NCBI GenBank assembly: GCA_009926865.1
Contig: RFOD01000014.1
Span: 1-51,194 of the forward strand
Reading direction: 5' to 3'
DNA: 51,194 nucleotides
From: Gammaproteobacteria bacterium
Lineage (GTDB): Bacteria > Pseudomonadota > Gammaproteobacteria > Steroidobacterales > Steroidobacteraceae
The notes under the pieces were generated by a model. The model did not search any database. It was not told where the DNA came from and saw only the letters and a program-made list of their open reading frames with translations. Each line of letters starts with the position of its first letter. The first letter of the stretch is position 1. This document shows positions 35,590 through 44,373 of the stretch, one piece after another. Position numbers and translations under genes: made by a program.

Positions 35590-36476
35590 GCTTTGGCCAC
35601 TGCCCGGAAGGCTTCCAGCACATAGGAGAGCGCAGGGCGTTCCTGCTCTCCCACTCGGTAGATGAGTCCCGCCGGACGCTCAATCACATGATTGTCGACA
35701 GGTAGGCTACGAAGCCGATCTGCCATGCGCTCATGGTTGAGATGCTCAGGGAGAGGGCTCAAAAAGCGTCCGCTTGCGACTAGTGACAACATCAAGGTCA
35801 AAGAATTAGTGCGGAATACATCGCGCGGCGGTGGGAGGCCATCGGCAGAAAAAAACTTCTCGAAACTATCTTGAGCATGCGGCTGATCCGCAATTACCCA
35901 GCGATAAGGGACGAGATCCGCCCGAGTGAGCTCTCGACGGCCTGCCAACGGATGGGTACGTCCGGCCATGATACTGGAGCGCACGGTGGTCAGTGGCTCG
36001 AGTACGAGATTGGGTGATACGGATACGGGGGGGAAGTTGGTGAAGATCACATCGACGCGGCCATCATTCAATTGCCGTAGAAGATCTTCGAAGAAGGCTT
36101 CATTAATCACGAGTGCCAAGCGTGGATGCGCTTCACAGAGCGCCTCGGCGACTTGACTCGTCAGATGGGTGGCGTACATGGCCGCGACACCCACATGCAC
36201 CGTGCCGGTCACGCCTCGCTCAAGCTCACGCACCTCGCGTGTCAAGCGCTGGCAGGCATTGAGAACAATTTGTGCGTGCCGATAAAGCGCAAGTCCCGCC
36301 TCGGTGGGCGTGACGCCGCGCGGCTTACGCTCCAAGAGATCCATGCCCAGCATGTCCTCCAGATTTTTGATACTGCGCGTGAGCGCAGGCTGGCTGATCG
36401 CGACGCGCTCAGCGGCCCTTGATAAGTTGCCACTATCGACGACGGCGACGAAATGGCGCAATTGGCGCAGCTCCAT
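35556..36476 (-). CDS. LysR-family transcriptional regulator
   Basis: ATG 36476, preceded by GAGGGGGAA, gives 306 residues; the frame is open 19 codons further but without a ribosome binding site. The N-terminal winged helix-turn-helix is typical (MELRQLRHFVAVVDSGNLS; AAERVAISQPALTRSIKNLE). A periplasmic-binding-like effector domain follows with HPLAG and the last part truncated only slightly. LysR proteins respond to a pathway intermediate and usually control a divergent promoter. Here the divergent gene is the GMC oxidoreductase, and the gap holds a matching dyad. It probably controls operon B and perhaps operons A and C. Confidence 0.93.
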   Translation of the reverse strand: MELRQLRHFVAVVDSGNLSRAAERVAISQPALTRSIKNLEDMLGMDLLERKPRGVTPTEAGLALYRHAQIVLNACQRLTREVRELERGVTGTVHVGVAAMYATHLTSQVAEALCEAHPRLALVINEAFFEDLLRQLNDGRVDVIFTNFPPVSVSPNLVLEPLTTVRSSIMAGRTHPLAGRRELTRADLVPYRWVIADQPHAQDSFEKFFSADGLPPPRDVFRTNSLTLMLSLVASGRFLSPLPEHLNHERMADRLRSLPVDNHVIERPAGLIYRVGEQERPALSYVLEAFRAVAKAQAQSGPKTGS

Positions 36477-36506
36477 GTATTCCCCCTCGATATCTGCCGC
36501 ACCTGC

Positions 36507-36523
36507 GATGCGGTGAGCGCATC
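36507..36523. promoter_or_regulatory. Candidate LysR operator (T-N11-A dyad)
   Basis: GATGCG-GTGAG-CGCATC is a perfect 6-bp inverted repeat with a T at 36509 and an A at 36521 separated by 11 bases, the standard LysR-type half-site geometry. It lies 31 bases upstream of the regulator start and 85 bases upstream of the GMC start. Confidence 0.6.
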
Positions 36524-36608
36524 GATTGTGCAACGGAAATGATTGGCTGACAAAATCACCCGTAACAGACTATGCCTGATTGTCGCGTTGGGGGGAGAGT
36601 TCGCGCAG

Positions 36609-38225
36609 ATGGCTTGGGACTTCATCGTAGTCGGTGCGGGTTCAGCAGGGTGCGCGTTAGCACGGCGCTTATCCGAGCGGAGTAGCGCGCAGGTGTTACT
36701 CCTCGAAGCGGGCGGCTCAGATCGCACCCCAATCGTGCAAGTCCCGGCGGGTCTCGTCAAAGCCATTGGTCGACCGCGTTTCGATTGGTGTCATCTGGCT
36801 GAGCCCGATGCATCGCGACTCGGCAAAGTGGATTTATGGCCCGCAGGCAAAGTGCTGGGCGGTTCGAGTTCTATCAACGGTATGTTATTTGTGCGCGGCC
36901 ACGCCGCTGATTACGATCATTGGGCGGCGCTGGGCTGTCAGGGTTGGGGCTACAACGACGTCTTGCCGTACTTTAAGCGCTTAGAGCGCACCGCCTTTGG
37001 TGAGGATGCGATCCGCGGACGCGAAGGACCCATGCACGTCTCGCCATTACGCACACGGCACCCCTTGGCAGAGGTCTTTCAGCGCGCGGCAATTGAACAA
37101 GGCTTTGCCTTCAATGAGGATTACAACGGCGCTGTGCAGGATGGCGTGGCGGAGCCTCAAATTTCGCAATATCACGGCAGGCGCTGGAGTAGTGCGCGCG
37201 GCTATCTCGAGCCGATTCGCGGTCGAGCTAACCTCACCATTCAACTGCGAACGCAGGTGCTACGCTTACTCATCGAGCACGGTCAATGTGTGGGCGTAAC
37301 GGTGCGGCGTGCCGATGGGAGTGAGCAGTCGTATCGCTTAAACCCGGGTGGCGAGGTGGTCTTGAGTGCGGGGGCGCTCGGGACACCGCGGATTTTATTG
37401 AGTTCAGGAGTCGGGGACGCCGAAACACTGCAAGCCTTAGGGATCGCGGTACATGCTGATCGCGCTGAAGTGGGTCGTAATTTGCAGGAGCACCCCAACT
37501 CAGTGGTTTGCGCTCGGGTCAATGTTCGCACCTACAACATGGACTCGACGCCCTGGGGCATGTTCAAAAATGGTTTACGTTGGTTGATCACTCGAGATGG
37601 CCCTGCGACGAGTCCCTATCCTCATGCGGTGATGTTTGCACGGTCGAGCTCCAGCGAGCCACGCCCTGATTTACAGTTTTTATTTGGTCCGTTCGCGTTT
37701 TCTTTTGATGAGCGCGGCGTGATCCCCTACACAGGGCCTGCGGTATCGATCGTATTCAATACCTGCGTGCCGCAAGCTCGCGGGAAAGTGAGTTTGACCT
37801 CGGCCGATCCGCTCGCGCCCATTCGTATCGAGCATCGTTTACTTGAGCATCCCCAAGATCTCGCCCGACAAATGGCCGGTGCACGGATCGCGAGGGCCAT
37901 ACTGCGCTCATCGGAGTTCGCAGGGTTTGACTGCGAGGAGTACCTGCCTGGACCTTCCGTGGGCGAGGACGACACCGAGGCTTGGACCGAGCATCTGCGA
38001 AAGACGAGCTTCCTCGGCTACCATCCGGTGGGTACCTGTCGGATGGGCGCTGATGCCGAGGCGGTTGTCACGCCTCGCTTAGCGGTGCAGGGCGTTGGAG
38101 GGTTGCGGGTGGCGGATGCGTCGATCATGCCGCAGATTGTCGCTGCGAATACGCACGCGACCGCCGTGATGATCGCTGAGAAAGCCTCGGACATGATTTG
38201 GGAGGATCGGCATGCCAGAGCGTGA
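36609..38225 (+). CDS. GMC-family FAD oxidoreductase (choline dehydrogenase-like)
   Basis: ATG 36609 follows GGGGGGAGAG at 9 bases and gives 538 residues; the frame is open from 36543 but without a signal. The Rossmann FAD motif VVGAGSAGCALARRL lies at the N-terminus, then LLEAGG and KVLGGSSSINGM of the GMC signature. Near the C-terminus the catalytic pair is His472 (YHPVGTCRMG) and Asn514 (AANTHA). The family oxidises primary or secondary alcohols to aldehydes or ketones, passing electrons to quinone or oxygen. It is the first gene of operon B and the gene divergent from the LysR regulator. Its 3' end overlaps the MFS gene by 14 bases. Confidence 0.93.
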   Translation: MAWDFIVVGAGSAGCALARRLSERSSAQVLLLEAGGSDRTPIVQVPAGLVKAIGRPRFDWCHLAEPDASRLGKVDLWPAGKVLGGSSSINGMLFVRGHAADYDHWAALGCQGWGYNDVLPYFKRLERTAFGEDAIRGREGPMHVSPLRTRHPLAEVFQRAAIEQGFAFNEDYNGAVQDGVAEPQISQYHGRRWSSARGYLEPIRGRANLTIQLRTQVLRLLIEHGQCVGVTVRRADGSEQSYRLNPGGEVVLSAGALGTPRILLSSGVGDAETLQALGIAVHADRAEVGRNLQEHPNSVVCARVNVRTYNMDSTPWGMFKNGLRWLITRDGPATSPYPHAVMFARSSSSEPRPDLQFLFGPFAFSFDERGVIPYTGPAVSIVFNTCVPQARGKVSLTSADPLAPIRIEHRLLEHPQDLARQMAGARIARAILRSSEFAGFDCEEYLPGPSVGEDDTEAWTEHLRKTSFLGYHPVGTCRMGADAEAVVTPRLAVQGVGGLRVADASIMPQIVAANTHATAVMIAEKASDMIWEDRHARA

Positions 38226-39555
38226 TGTACCCGGCACCTGGAATGGGCCCAAAGAATCTTATAGCTGGTATGTGGTGTTGGTGCTTTGCGTCTGCGGCAT
38301 GGTGGCCTTCATCGATCGGCAGATCATCAATCTGCTGGTTGAGGACATCAAAGCCGATCTGCAAATCAGTGACACGGAGATCAGCTTGCTACAGGGTTTT
38401 GCGTTTGCGGTGTTTTACGCGTTGGCGGCGGTACCGCTTGGTCGGCTCGCGGATACCTCGAGTCGTCGTCGACTGATTACCGCGGGTATCGTGGTGTGGA
38501 CGGCCGCTGCGGCGGCGTGTGGTCTCGCCAAAAATTTCTGGCAACTTTTTATCGCACGGGTCTTTGTGGGAGTAGGCGAAGCGACGCTCACGCCATCGGG
38601 TTTTTCGATGATTGCCGATCTGTTTCGGCCGGGTCGAGTCTCCTTACCGATTGCGGTATTCACCGCATCGAGCTTTGTCGGTTCGGGTGTTGCGCTATTG
38701 GTCGGTGGTTATGTGATTGCGATGCTGAGTCGCGCAGAAGCGATCTCCTTACCCATTTTCGGTGAGCTACGCACCTGGGAGGCGGCGTTTATCATCTGTG
38801 CGCTGCCAGGGGTGCTCGTTGCGTTGTGGTTTTTTTTGACGGTGCGTGAACCAGCGCGGCGCTCTGCGATGACGGAAAAAACTGTCACGGACGCAGAGAG
38901 CCGACCCTCCCTCGCGGAGGTGTGGGGTTTTGTCCAAACTAACTCGCGGGTTTTCATCGCCGTGTTTGCTGGGATCTCGGTGTTGGCTGCAGTCCAGTTT
39001 TGTCTAGGGGCCTGGGTGCCCGCCCATTTTATTCGTAACCATGGTTGGACCCCTTCGCAGGTCGGTTACGCCTATGGATTGATTTTTTTGATCTGTGGGA
39101 CGGGTGGTGCGATCTCAGGCGGTTGGATCGCAGATCGCTTGCAACGAAAGGGAATCAAAGACGGCCATCTGCGAACAGCCATGTGGGCAGCCCTAGTGGC
39201 AGCGCCCTTTGTGGTGGTATTTCCGGCTGTCAGTGACCCTCAGCTCGCGATCGCTTTGCTCGCGCCCGTCGTGTTTTTTGGCACGATGCCTTTCGGAGCG
39301 GGGCCCGCGCTGATCCCTGTGATTTGTCCTCCGCGGATGCGGGGGTTATTGGTTGCGATCTATCTTTTGATCGCGAATTTAATTGGACAGGCGGGCGGGC
39401 CGCTAGTGGTCGCACTCTTTACTGATTGGGTCTTTGGTTCGCCTGAGCTCGTGAGTCGCTCGCTGATGATCGCACCGGTTGCGCTCTTGCTCTTGGGCGC
39501 GGCCCTGGTGGCGCGTGGCATGGCACCGCTGCGGAGGTTCTATGAAACAGCGTGA
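38212..39555 (+). CDS. MFS transporter, spinster-like
   Basis: GGAGG precedes ATG 38212 by 6 bases, inside the end of the GMC gene. The 447-residue protein has 12 hydrophobic segments. YVVLVLCVCGMVAFIDRQIINLLVEDIK in helix 1, GRLADTSSRRRLI in the helix 2-3 loop and GVGEATLTPSGFSMIADLF in helix 4 are characteristic of the spinster-type proteobacterial MFS group found in catabolic clusters of hydroxylated, aromatic or terpenoid compounds. Direction (uptake or efflux) is not shown by sequence; co-expression with an oxidase and an acyl-CoA synthetase favours uptake. The gene overlaps the synthetase gene by 14 bases. Confidence 0.9.
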   Translation: MPERDVPGTWNGPKESYSWYVVLVLCVCGMVAFIDRQIINLLVEDIKADLQISDTEISLLQGFAFAVFYALAAVPLGRLADTSSRRRLITAGIVVWTAAAAACGLAKNFWQLFIARVFVGVGEATLTPSGFSMIADLFRPGRVSLPIAVFTASSFVGSGVALLVGGYVIAMLSRAEAISLPIFGELRTWEAAFIICALPGVLVALWFFLTVREPARRSAMTEKTVTDAESRPSLAEVWGFVQTNSRVFIAVFAGISVLAAVQFCLGAWVPAHFIRNHGWTPSQVGYAYGLIFLICGTGGAISGGWIADRLQRKGIKDGHLRTAMWAALVAAPFVVVFPAVSDPQLAIALLAPVVFFGTMPFGAGPALIPVICPPRMRGLLVAIYLLIANLIGQAGGPLVVALFTDWVFGSPELVSRSLMIAPVALLLLGAALVARGMAPLRRFYETA

Positions 39556-41422
39556 GCTCTATGCGAAGTGGCGCCAAGACCCCGAGCGGTTTTGGCGTGA
39601 TGCGGCTCAAGCGATCAGCTGGGATCAGTCGCCGACGATCATCTGTGATACCGATACGTCACCCGCGGGACATTGGTTTACCGATGGCCAGCTGAACGCC
39701 TGTTACAACGCGGTCGATCGGCATGTCGAAGCCGGTCGCGGTGAGCAGGCGGCGCTCGTGCATGTCAGCGCGATGACCGGTGCGAGCGAGTCGATCAGTT
39801 TCTCGCAGCTACAGCATGAGGTCGCGCGCCTTGCTGGCGCCTTGCGCGCGCAGGGCGTTCAGGCCGGTGATCGCGTCATCATTTACATGCCCATGGTGCC
39901 GCAAGCAGTGTATGCGATGCTCGCCTGTGCGCGGATCGGTGCCATTCATTCGGTGGTGTTTGGTGGCTTCGCGGCGCGGGAGCTCGCTGTACGTATCGAT
40001 GATGCACAGCCCGTACTGCTTTTGACGGCTTCCTGTGGTTTGGAGCCCGGCCGTGTGGTCGATTACATGGGGCTGGTAAGACGAGCGCTGGAACTGGCCG
40101 AGCACAAGCCATCCAAAACGGTCGTGTGGCAGCGACCGCAAGCACCTGCCGACTTAGGTGCCGATTACATGGATTGGTTGGATTTTATTGACGGTGTAGA
40201 GCCTGCCGCGCCCGTCTCGATGGCAGCGACGGCGCCGCTTTATATTCTCTATACGTCCGGTACGACCGGTAAGCCCAAAGGGGTGCTGCGGGATACGGGG
40301 GGCTACCTCGTGGCGCTCTCCTGGTCGATGCATCACGTGTACGACACCGCTGCGGGCGAGTGCTTTTGGGCAGCCTCGGATATCGGTTGGGTGGTGGGCC
40401 ACTCGTACATCGTCTATGGACCCTTGATTGCCGGCTGCACGACGCTGATGTTCGAAGGTAAACCGGTGGGCACCCCCGATGCGGGAACCTTCTGGCGGAT
40501 TATCGAGCAGTATCAAGTGAAGACCTTATTTACCGCACCGACGGCGCTGCGCGCGATCAAGCGTGAAGATGCAGCGGGTCGATTCATCAAAGAATCCGAT
40601 ACGAGTTCGTTATCGGCGGTTTTTTTGGCAGGCGAGCGGGCAGATCCCGATACGGTGCAGTGGGTGGGCGAGCAGTTGTCGGTACCCGTAATTGATCACT
40701 GGTGGCAGACTGAAACAGGTTGGCCGATCGTGGCGAATTGTTTGGGTGCCGGCGAGCCTTTGCCTGTCAAATTGGGGAGCGCGAGCTTACCGATCCCGGG
40801 TTTCGAGGTACGTGTGCTCAATGAGCTTGGGCAGACGCTCGGGTCGAATGAGCAAGGCGATCTCGTGTTGGGTCTGCCCTTGCCGCCAGGATGTCTCCCC
40901 ACATTGTGGAACGATCCCACAGGATTTGAGGCCGCCTATTTCACGACTCATCCGGGTTGGTACAACAGTGGTGATGGGGGTTATATCGATGAGGACGATT
41001 ATGTCTTCATCATGGGTCGCGTGGATGACGTGATTAATGTCGCAGGTCATCGTCTTTCCACCGGTGAATTAGAGCAATCTTTGGCAGGTCATTCGGCGGT
41101 CGCAGAATGCGCCGTGATTGGTGTGGCCGATGGCTTAAAAGGGACGGTGCCGCTCGGGCTCGTGGTACTCAAAGCCGGCGTTACTCATGATGCACAAATC
41201 TTGATTGCCGAGCTCATCGCCAAAGTCCGTGAAGATGTGGGGCCGGTTGCGAGTTTTCATCGCTGTCACATCGTGCCCCGATTGCCCAAAACCCGCTCGG
41301 GTAAAGTGTTACGGGCCACACTTCGGGCCATGGCTGCAGGACGAGAAGTACCCGTCCCGCCAACAATTGAAGACGCCTCCGTACTGGATGAATTACAGGG
41401 TTTATTACGCAGCGTGAGCTAG
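39542..41422 (+). CDS. Acyl-CoA synthetase, PrpE-like (propionyl/acetyl-CoA synthetase family)
   Basis: GGAGG is 5 bases ahead of ATG 39542; 626 residues, about the length of E. coli PrpE. ACAS N-terminal region FWRDAAQAISW, the P-loop LYTSGTTGKPKGV, the A5-like WWQTETGWPI and the hinge motif YNSGDGGYIDEDDYVFIMGRVDD are all present. The C-terminal NVAGHRLSTGELE and catalytic lysine in KTRSGK (Lys588) are intact. It activates a short-chain acid, propionate, acetate or a small substituted acid, as an acyl-adenylate and then a thioester. It is the last gene of operon B. Oxidation of the alcohol by the GMC enzyme and of the aldehyde by an aldehyde dehydrogenase would supply the acid. Confidence 0.92.
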   Translation: MKQRELYAKWRQDPERFWRDAAQAISWDQSPTIICDTDTSPAGHWFTDGQLNACYNAVDRHVEAGRGEQAALVHVSAMTGASESISFSQLQHEVARLAGALRAQGVQAGDRVIIYMPMVPQAVYAMLACARIGAIHSVVFGGFAARELAVRIDDAQPVLLLTASCGLEPGRVVDYMGLVRRALELAEHKPSKTVVWQRPQAPADLGADYMDWLDFIDGVEPAAPVSMAATAPLYILYTSGTTGKPKGVLRDTGGYLVALSWSMHHVYDTAAGECFWAASDIGWVVGHSYIVYGPLIAGCTTLMFEGKPVGTPDAGTFWRIIEQYQVKTLFTAPTALRAIKREDAAGRFIKESDTSSLSAVFLAGERADPDTVQWVGEQLSVPVIDHWWQTETGWPIVANCLGAGEPLPVKLGSASLPIPGFEVRVLNELGQTLGSNEQGDLVLGLPLPPGCLPTLWNDPTGFEAAYFTTHPGWYNSGDGGYIDEDDYVFIMGRVDDVINVAGHRLSTGELEQSLAGHSAVAECAVIGVADGLKGTVPLGLVVLKAGVTHDAQILIAELIAKVREDVGPVASFHRCHIVPRLPKTRSGKVLRATLRAMAAGREVPVPPTIEDASVLDELQGLLRSVS

Positions 41423-41628
41423 CGCTCGCGCATCTTGACGCCCTTTTGGGGTGGTCATCCTCGCTCGGGTCTGTTACGGTCTATTTTTCGTAGCCCAAGA
41501 AAGAGGCTCGAATCGCCCGCGCGATGCACTGTCATCGCCCGCCGTCCTTGAAAGGACGATCACAGGGGGCGTGTTGGTTCGCTGAGTCACACCGTCCCCG
41601 CCACCCGCACTATGCCTGGGAGGTGCTC

Positions 41629-42962
41629 ATGCGCACAGATAACGCGCCTCGTTATCAACCATATACGTTGACGCACTGGGATCAAATCCCGGGACTCGAT
41701 CGTTTGTCGGCGACGCGTCGTGAGGCGATGCGCGCTGTGGCGCACGTGTTGCCCTTTCGCACGAGCTCCTACGTCATCAACGAATTAATTGATTGGGATA
41801 ATGTTCCCCAAGATCCGATTTTTCAACTGACCTTTCCCCAGCCTGAAATGCTCGCGGAGGAAGATGTCGCGCATGTGGTCAAGTCGCTACGTAGCGGGGC
41901 GGCACGCAGGGAGATTCAGGCGCTTGCCAATGAAATCCGTCTGGGGCTCAATCCGCATCCAGCCGGTCAAATTGAGCACAACGTTCCTAAGATTGACGGT
42001 GAGCCCTTGCCGGGTTTGCAGCACACAAGTACTCTGATACGGTGCTTTTTTTCCCGAGTCGTGGCCAGACCTGTCACGCCTACTGTACCTATTGCTTTCG
42101 CTGGGCACAGTTTGTCGGCATGCAGGATCTAAAATTCGTGCAGCGTGAGACAGCGACGTTTCATCGTTATTTACGCAAGCACACAGAAGTGAGCGACGTG
42201 CTGTTCACAGGCGGTGATCCGCTCATTATGCGAGGCTGGCATTTACGCGATTACATTGAGCCGCTGCTGGGCCCTGGTTTCGATCATATTCGTCATATCC
42301 GTATTGGCAGCAAAGCACTCGCGTTTTGGCCTTATAAATTTTTGACAGATCCTGATGCAGACGACTTATTGCGTTTATTCGAACGCGTGTCGCAGTCCGG
42401 ACGGCAGCTGGCATTGATGGCGCACTTTTCGCATCCGCGTGAACTGGAAACGAAGGCGGTACGCGAGGCCATTACGCGGATTCGCAATACCGGCGCCATC
42501 ATTCGCACTCAGGCGCCACTCATTCGACACGTCAATGATTCGGCACAAGTCTGGGCGGATATGTGGAAGCTACAAACTCGCCTTGGTTGCATCCCGTACT
42601 ACATGTTTGTGGAGCGCGATACAGGGGCGAAGCGGTATTTCGAAGTCCCCCTAGGACGTGCGCACGAGATTTTCATCAAGGCCTACCGGCAGGTATCGGG
42701 GCTGGCACGCACGGTGCGCGGGCCCTCCATGTCAGCCATGCCCGGCAAAGTCGTGGTGCTTGGCGTTGAAGAAATTAGGGGTGAAAAAGTCTTCATTCTG
42801 AGCTTCCTGCGGGGTCGTCGACCGGAATGGGTTGGTCGGCCGTTCTTTGCCCGCTATGATTCGAGTGCGACTTGGCTCGATGATCTACGCCCGGCCTTCG
42901 GCAAGCCGCATTTCTTCTTTGAAGAAGAGGTCCCGCTCGCTTGGCAAAAGCAGGCGGGTTAA
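41629..42962 (+). pseudogene. KamA-like radical SAM protein (lysine 2,3-aminomutase family) with +2 frameshift
   Basis: GGGAGG lies 5 bases ahead of ATG 41629. Frame one encodes the N-terminal 132 residues (LPFRTSSYVINELIDWDN; FQLTFPQPEM) up to GLQH at 42024, then reads nonsense to a stop at 42132. The correct continuation is two bases on, from KYSDTVLFFP (42027) to 42962. Two surplus bases (AC at 42025-42026, a CA-repeat slip) explain it; 443 residues if repaired. The radical SAM cluster CHAYCTYC (Cys148, 152, 155 after repair) and the lysine in SAMPGK, which could hold pyridoxal phosphate as in lysine aminomutase, are intact. Family members move an amino group from C2 to C3 of lysine or glutamate. 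It heads operon C; the upstream 206-base gap holds no other gene. Confidence 0.85.
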
Positions 42963-42987
42963 CCGCCGGGAGCGAGGGGATGAACGC

Positions 42988-44373
42988 GTGCGAGGATCAT
43001 TGTTTGGCATAGCGGTCGCCACGATGGCGGTCTTTGGGCTTGCGGGTGAGCGGGTACATAGCGCCGAGGCTGAAGGGTCTGTCGTACCCCAAGCGAGAGT
43101 AATCGCATCGGCGGCTGATTTTTCCATCTTGTCGCCACGCGAGCGGGTCGAGCCCGAAAATCAGATCGTGGCCGAGCGCCTCGAATCTTTGTTGCCGACG
43201 TTGATGGCCGAAGTCGGGCTCGACATGTGGCTCATCATCAACCGTGAGTACGCCGAGGATCCTGTGTACTTCACGCTGGTGCCGCAGCCGAGTCTGGCCG
43301 CGCGTCGTACGACCATGCTGGTTTTTCATCGGCAAGCCGATGGTTCGGTGGCGAAGCTCTCCGTTAATCGTTATCCCCTTGGGGCGCCCTATGAGTCCGC
43401 ATGGGCGGGAGGCGATCTCGATGCCCAGTGGCGGGCGTTAGCTGACTTAATCGTCCAAAAAAATCCTGCTCGGATTGGTATCAATGTGTCACCGCATTGG
43501 CCCGTGGCCGATGGCTTGACGCATGCGCTTCACGAGCGGCTCGTGTCAGAGTTACCGACTGAGATCGCACAGCGACTTGTCAGTGCCGAAAACTTAAGTA
43601 TCCGATGGCTGGAGACACGTACGGCGAGCGAGCTTGAGATATACCCGCATATTGTGGGCATCGCGCGAGGGGTGATTGCCGAAGCGTTCAGTTCGCGTGT
43701 CATCACACCAGGCGTCACGACCACAGACGATGTGGCCTGGTTCATCCGCGAACGGTTTGAGTCCATGGGGCTGCCCATATGGTTTATGCCCTACGTCAAC
43801 CGTCAGGCTGCGGGTATCCCCTGTGAGAAAGACGCGGCATTTTGTGGTGTGAGCGGCGTCATTCGCCAAGGCGATGTGCTGCATACCGATGTCGGTATTT
43901 GTTACCTCAAGCTGTGCACCGATACGCAAGAGATGGGCTATGTCGCCCGAGTGGGTGAGTCCGAGGTGCCAGCAGGTTTGCGTGCTGCGATGACGAAAGG
44001 TAATCGTTGGCAGGATATTTTGACGAGTCAGTTCGTGACGGGACGTACCGGTAACGAAGTGCTCGCAGCGACACGAGCCGCAGCGGACAAAGAAAAGATC
44101 GTCAGCAGCACGTATACCCATCCGCTCGGTTTTGTGGGCCATGCGCCGGGGCCGACCATTGGTATGTGGGATAACCAGGGTCCAACCCCCGTGCAGGGTG
44201 ATTGGCCTTTGTATCCCTCCACCGTGTACGCCATCGAGGGCAATATCAAACATGCGTTGCCAGAGTGGCAGGGTCAGTGGGTCCAAGTGAAGCTGGAGCA
44301 GGACGCGGTATTCGACGGTGAGCGGGTGGTCTATCTCGCAGGGCGTCAGGCCACGTGGCATTTGATCAAATAA
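42988..44373 (+). CDS. Metallopeptidase family M24 (Xaa-Pro aminopeptidase/creatinase-like), exported
   Basis: GTG 42988 is preceded by GAGGGG at 8 bases and gives 461 residues starting with a short signal peptide (RGSLFGIAVATMAVFGLAG..HSAEA). An N-terminal creatinase-like domain (about 60-210) precedes the pita-bread catalytic domain. All five metal ligands are present: Asp301 (HTDVG), Asp312, His385 (GFVGHAPGP), Glu417 (YAIEGN) and Glu437 (VKLEQD). It is therefore a likely active di-metal peptidase, perhaps cleaving an Xaa-Pro or blocked peptide in the periplasm, rather than a creatinase. It lies 25 bases after the KamA-like gene and overlaps the second methyltransferase gene by 19 bases. 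Confidence 0.87.
   Translation: MRGSLFGIAVATMAVFGLAGERVHSAEAEGSVVPQARVIASAADFSILSPRERVEPENQIVAERLESLLPTLMAEVGLDMWLIINREYAEDPVYFTLVPQPSLAARRTTMLVFHRQADGSVAKLSVNRYPLGAPYESAWAGGDLDAQWRALADLIVQKNPARIGINVSPHWPVADGLTHALHERLVSELPTEIAQRLVSAENLSIRWLETRTASELEIYPHIVGIARGVIAEAFSSRVITPGVTTTDDVAWFIRERFESMGLPIWFMPYVNRQAAGIPCEKDAAFCGVSGVIRQGDVLHTDVGICYLKLCTDTQEMGYVARVGESEVPAGLRAAMTKGNRWQDILTSQFVTGRTGNEVLAATRAAADKEKIVSSTYTHPLGFVGHAPGPTIGMWDNQGPTPVQGDWPLYPSTVYAIEGNIKHALPEWQGQWVQVKLEQDAVFDGERVVYLAGRQATWHLIK

Noticed and set aside
41629-42962. KamA-like gene as EF-P lysyl aminomutase EpmB
   Set aside because: About 443 residues with an N-terminal segment of over 100 residues before the radical SAM motif, and the neighbours are not epmA or efp; the longer KamA-type group fits better.
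42988-44373. Creatinase activity for the M24 protein
   Set aside because: All five metal ligands of the peptidase type are present, whereas creatinase lacks metals, and there is a signal peptide.
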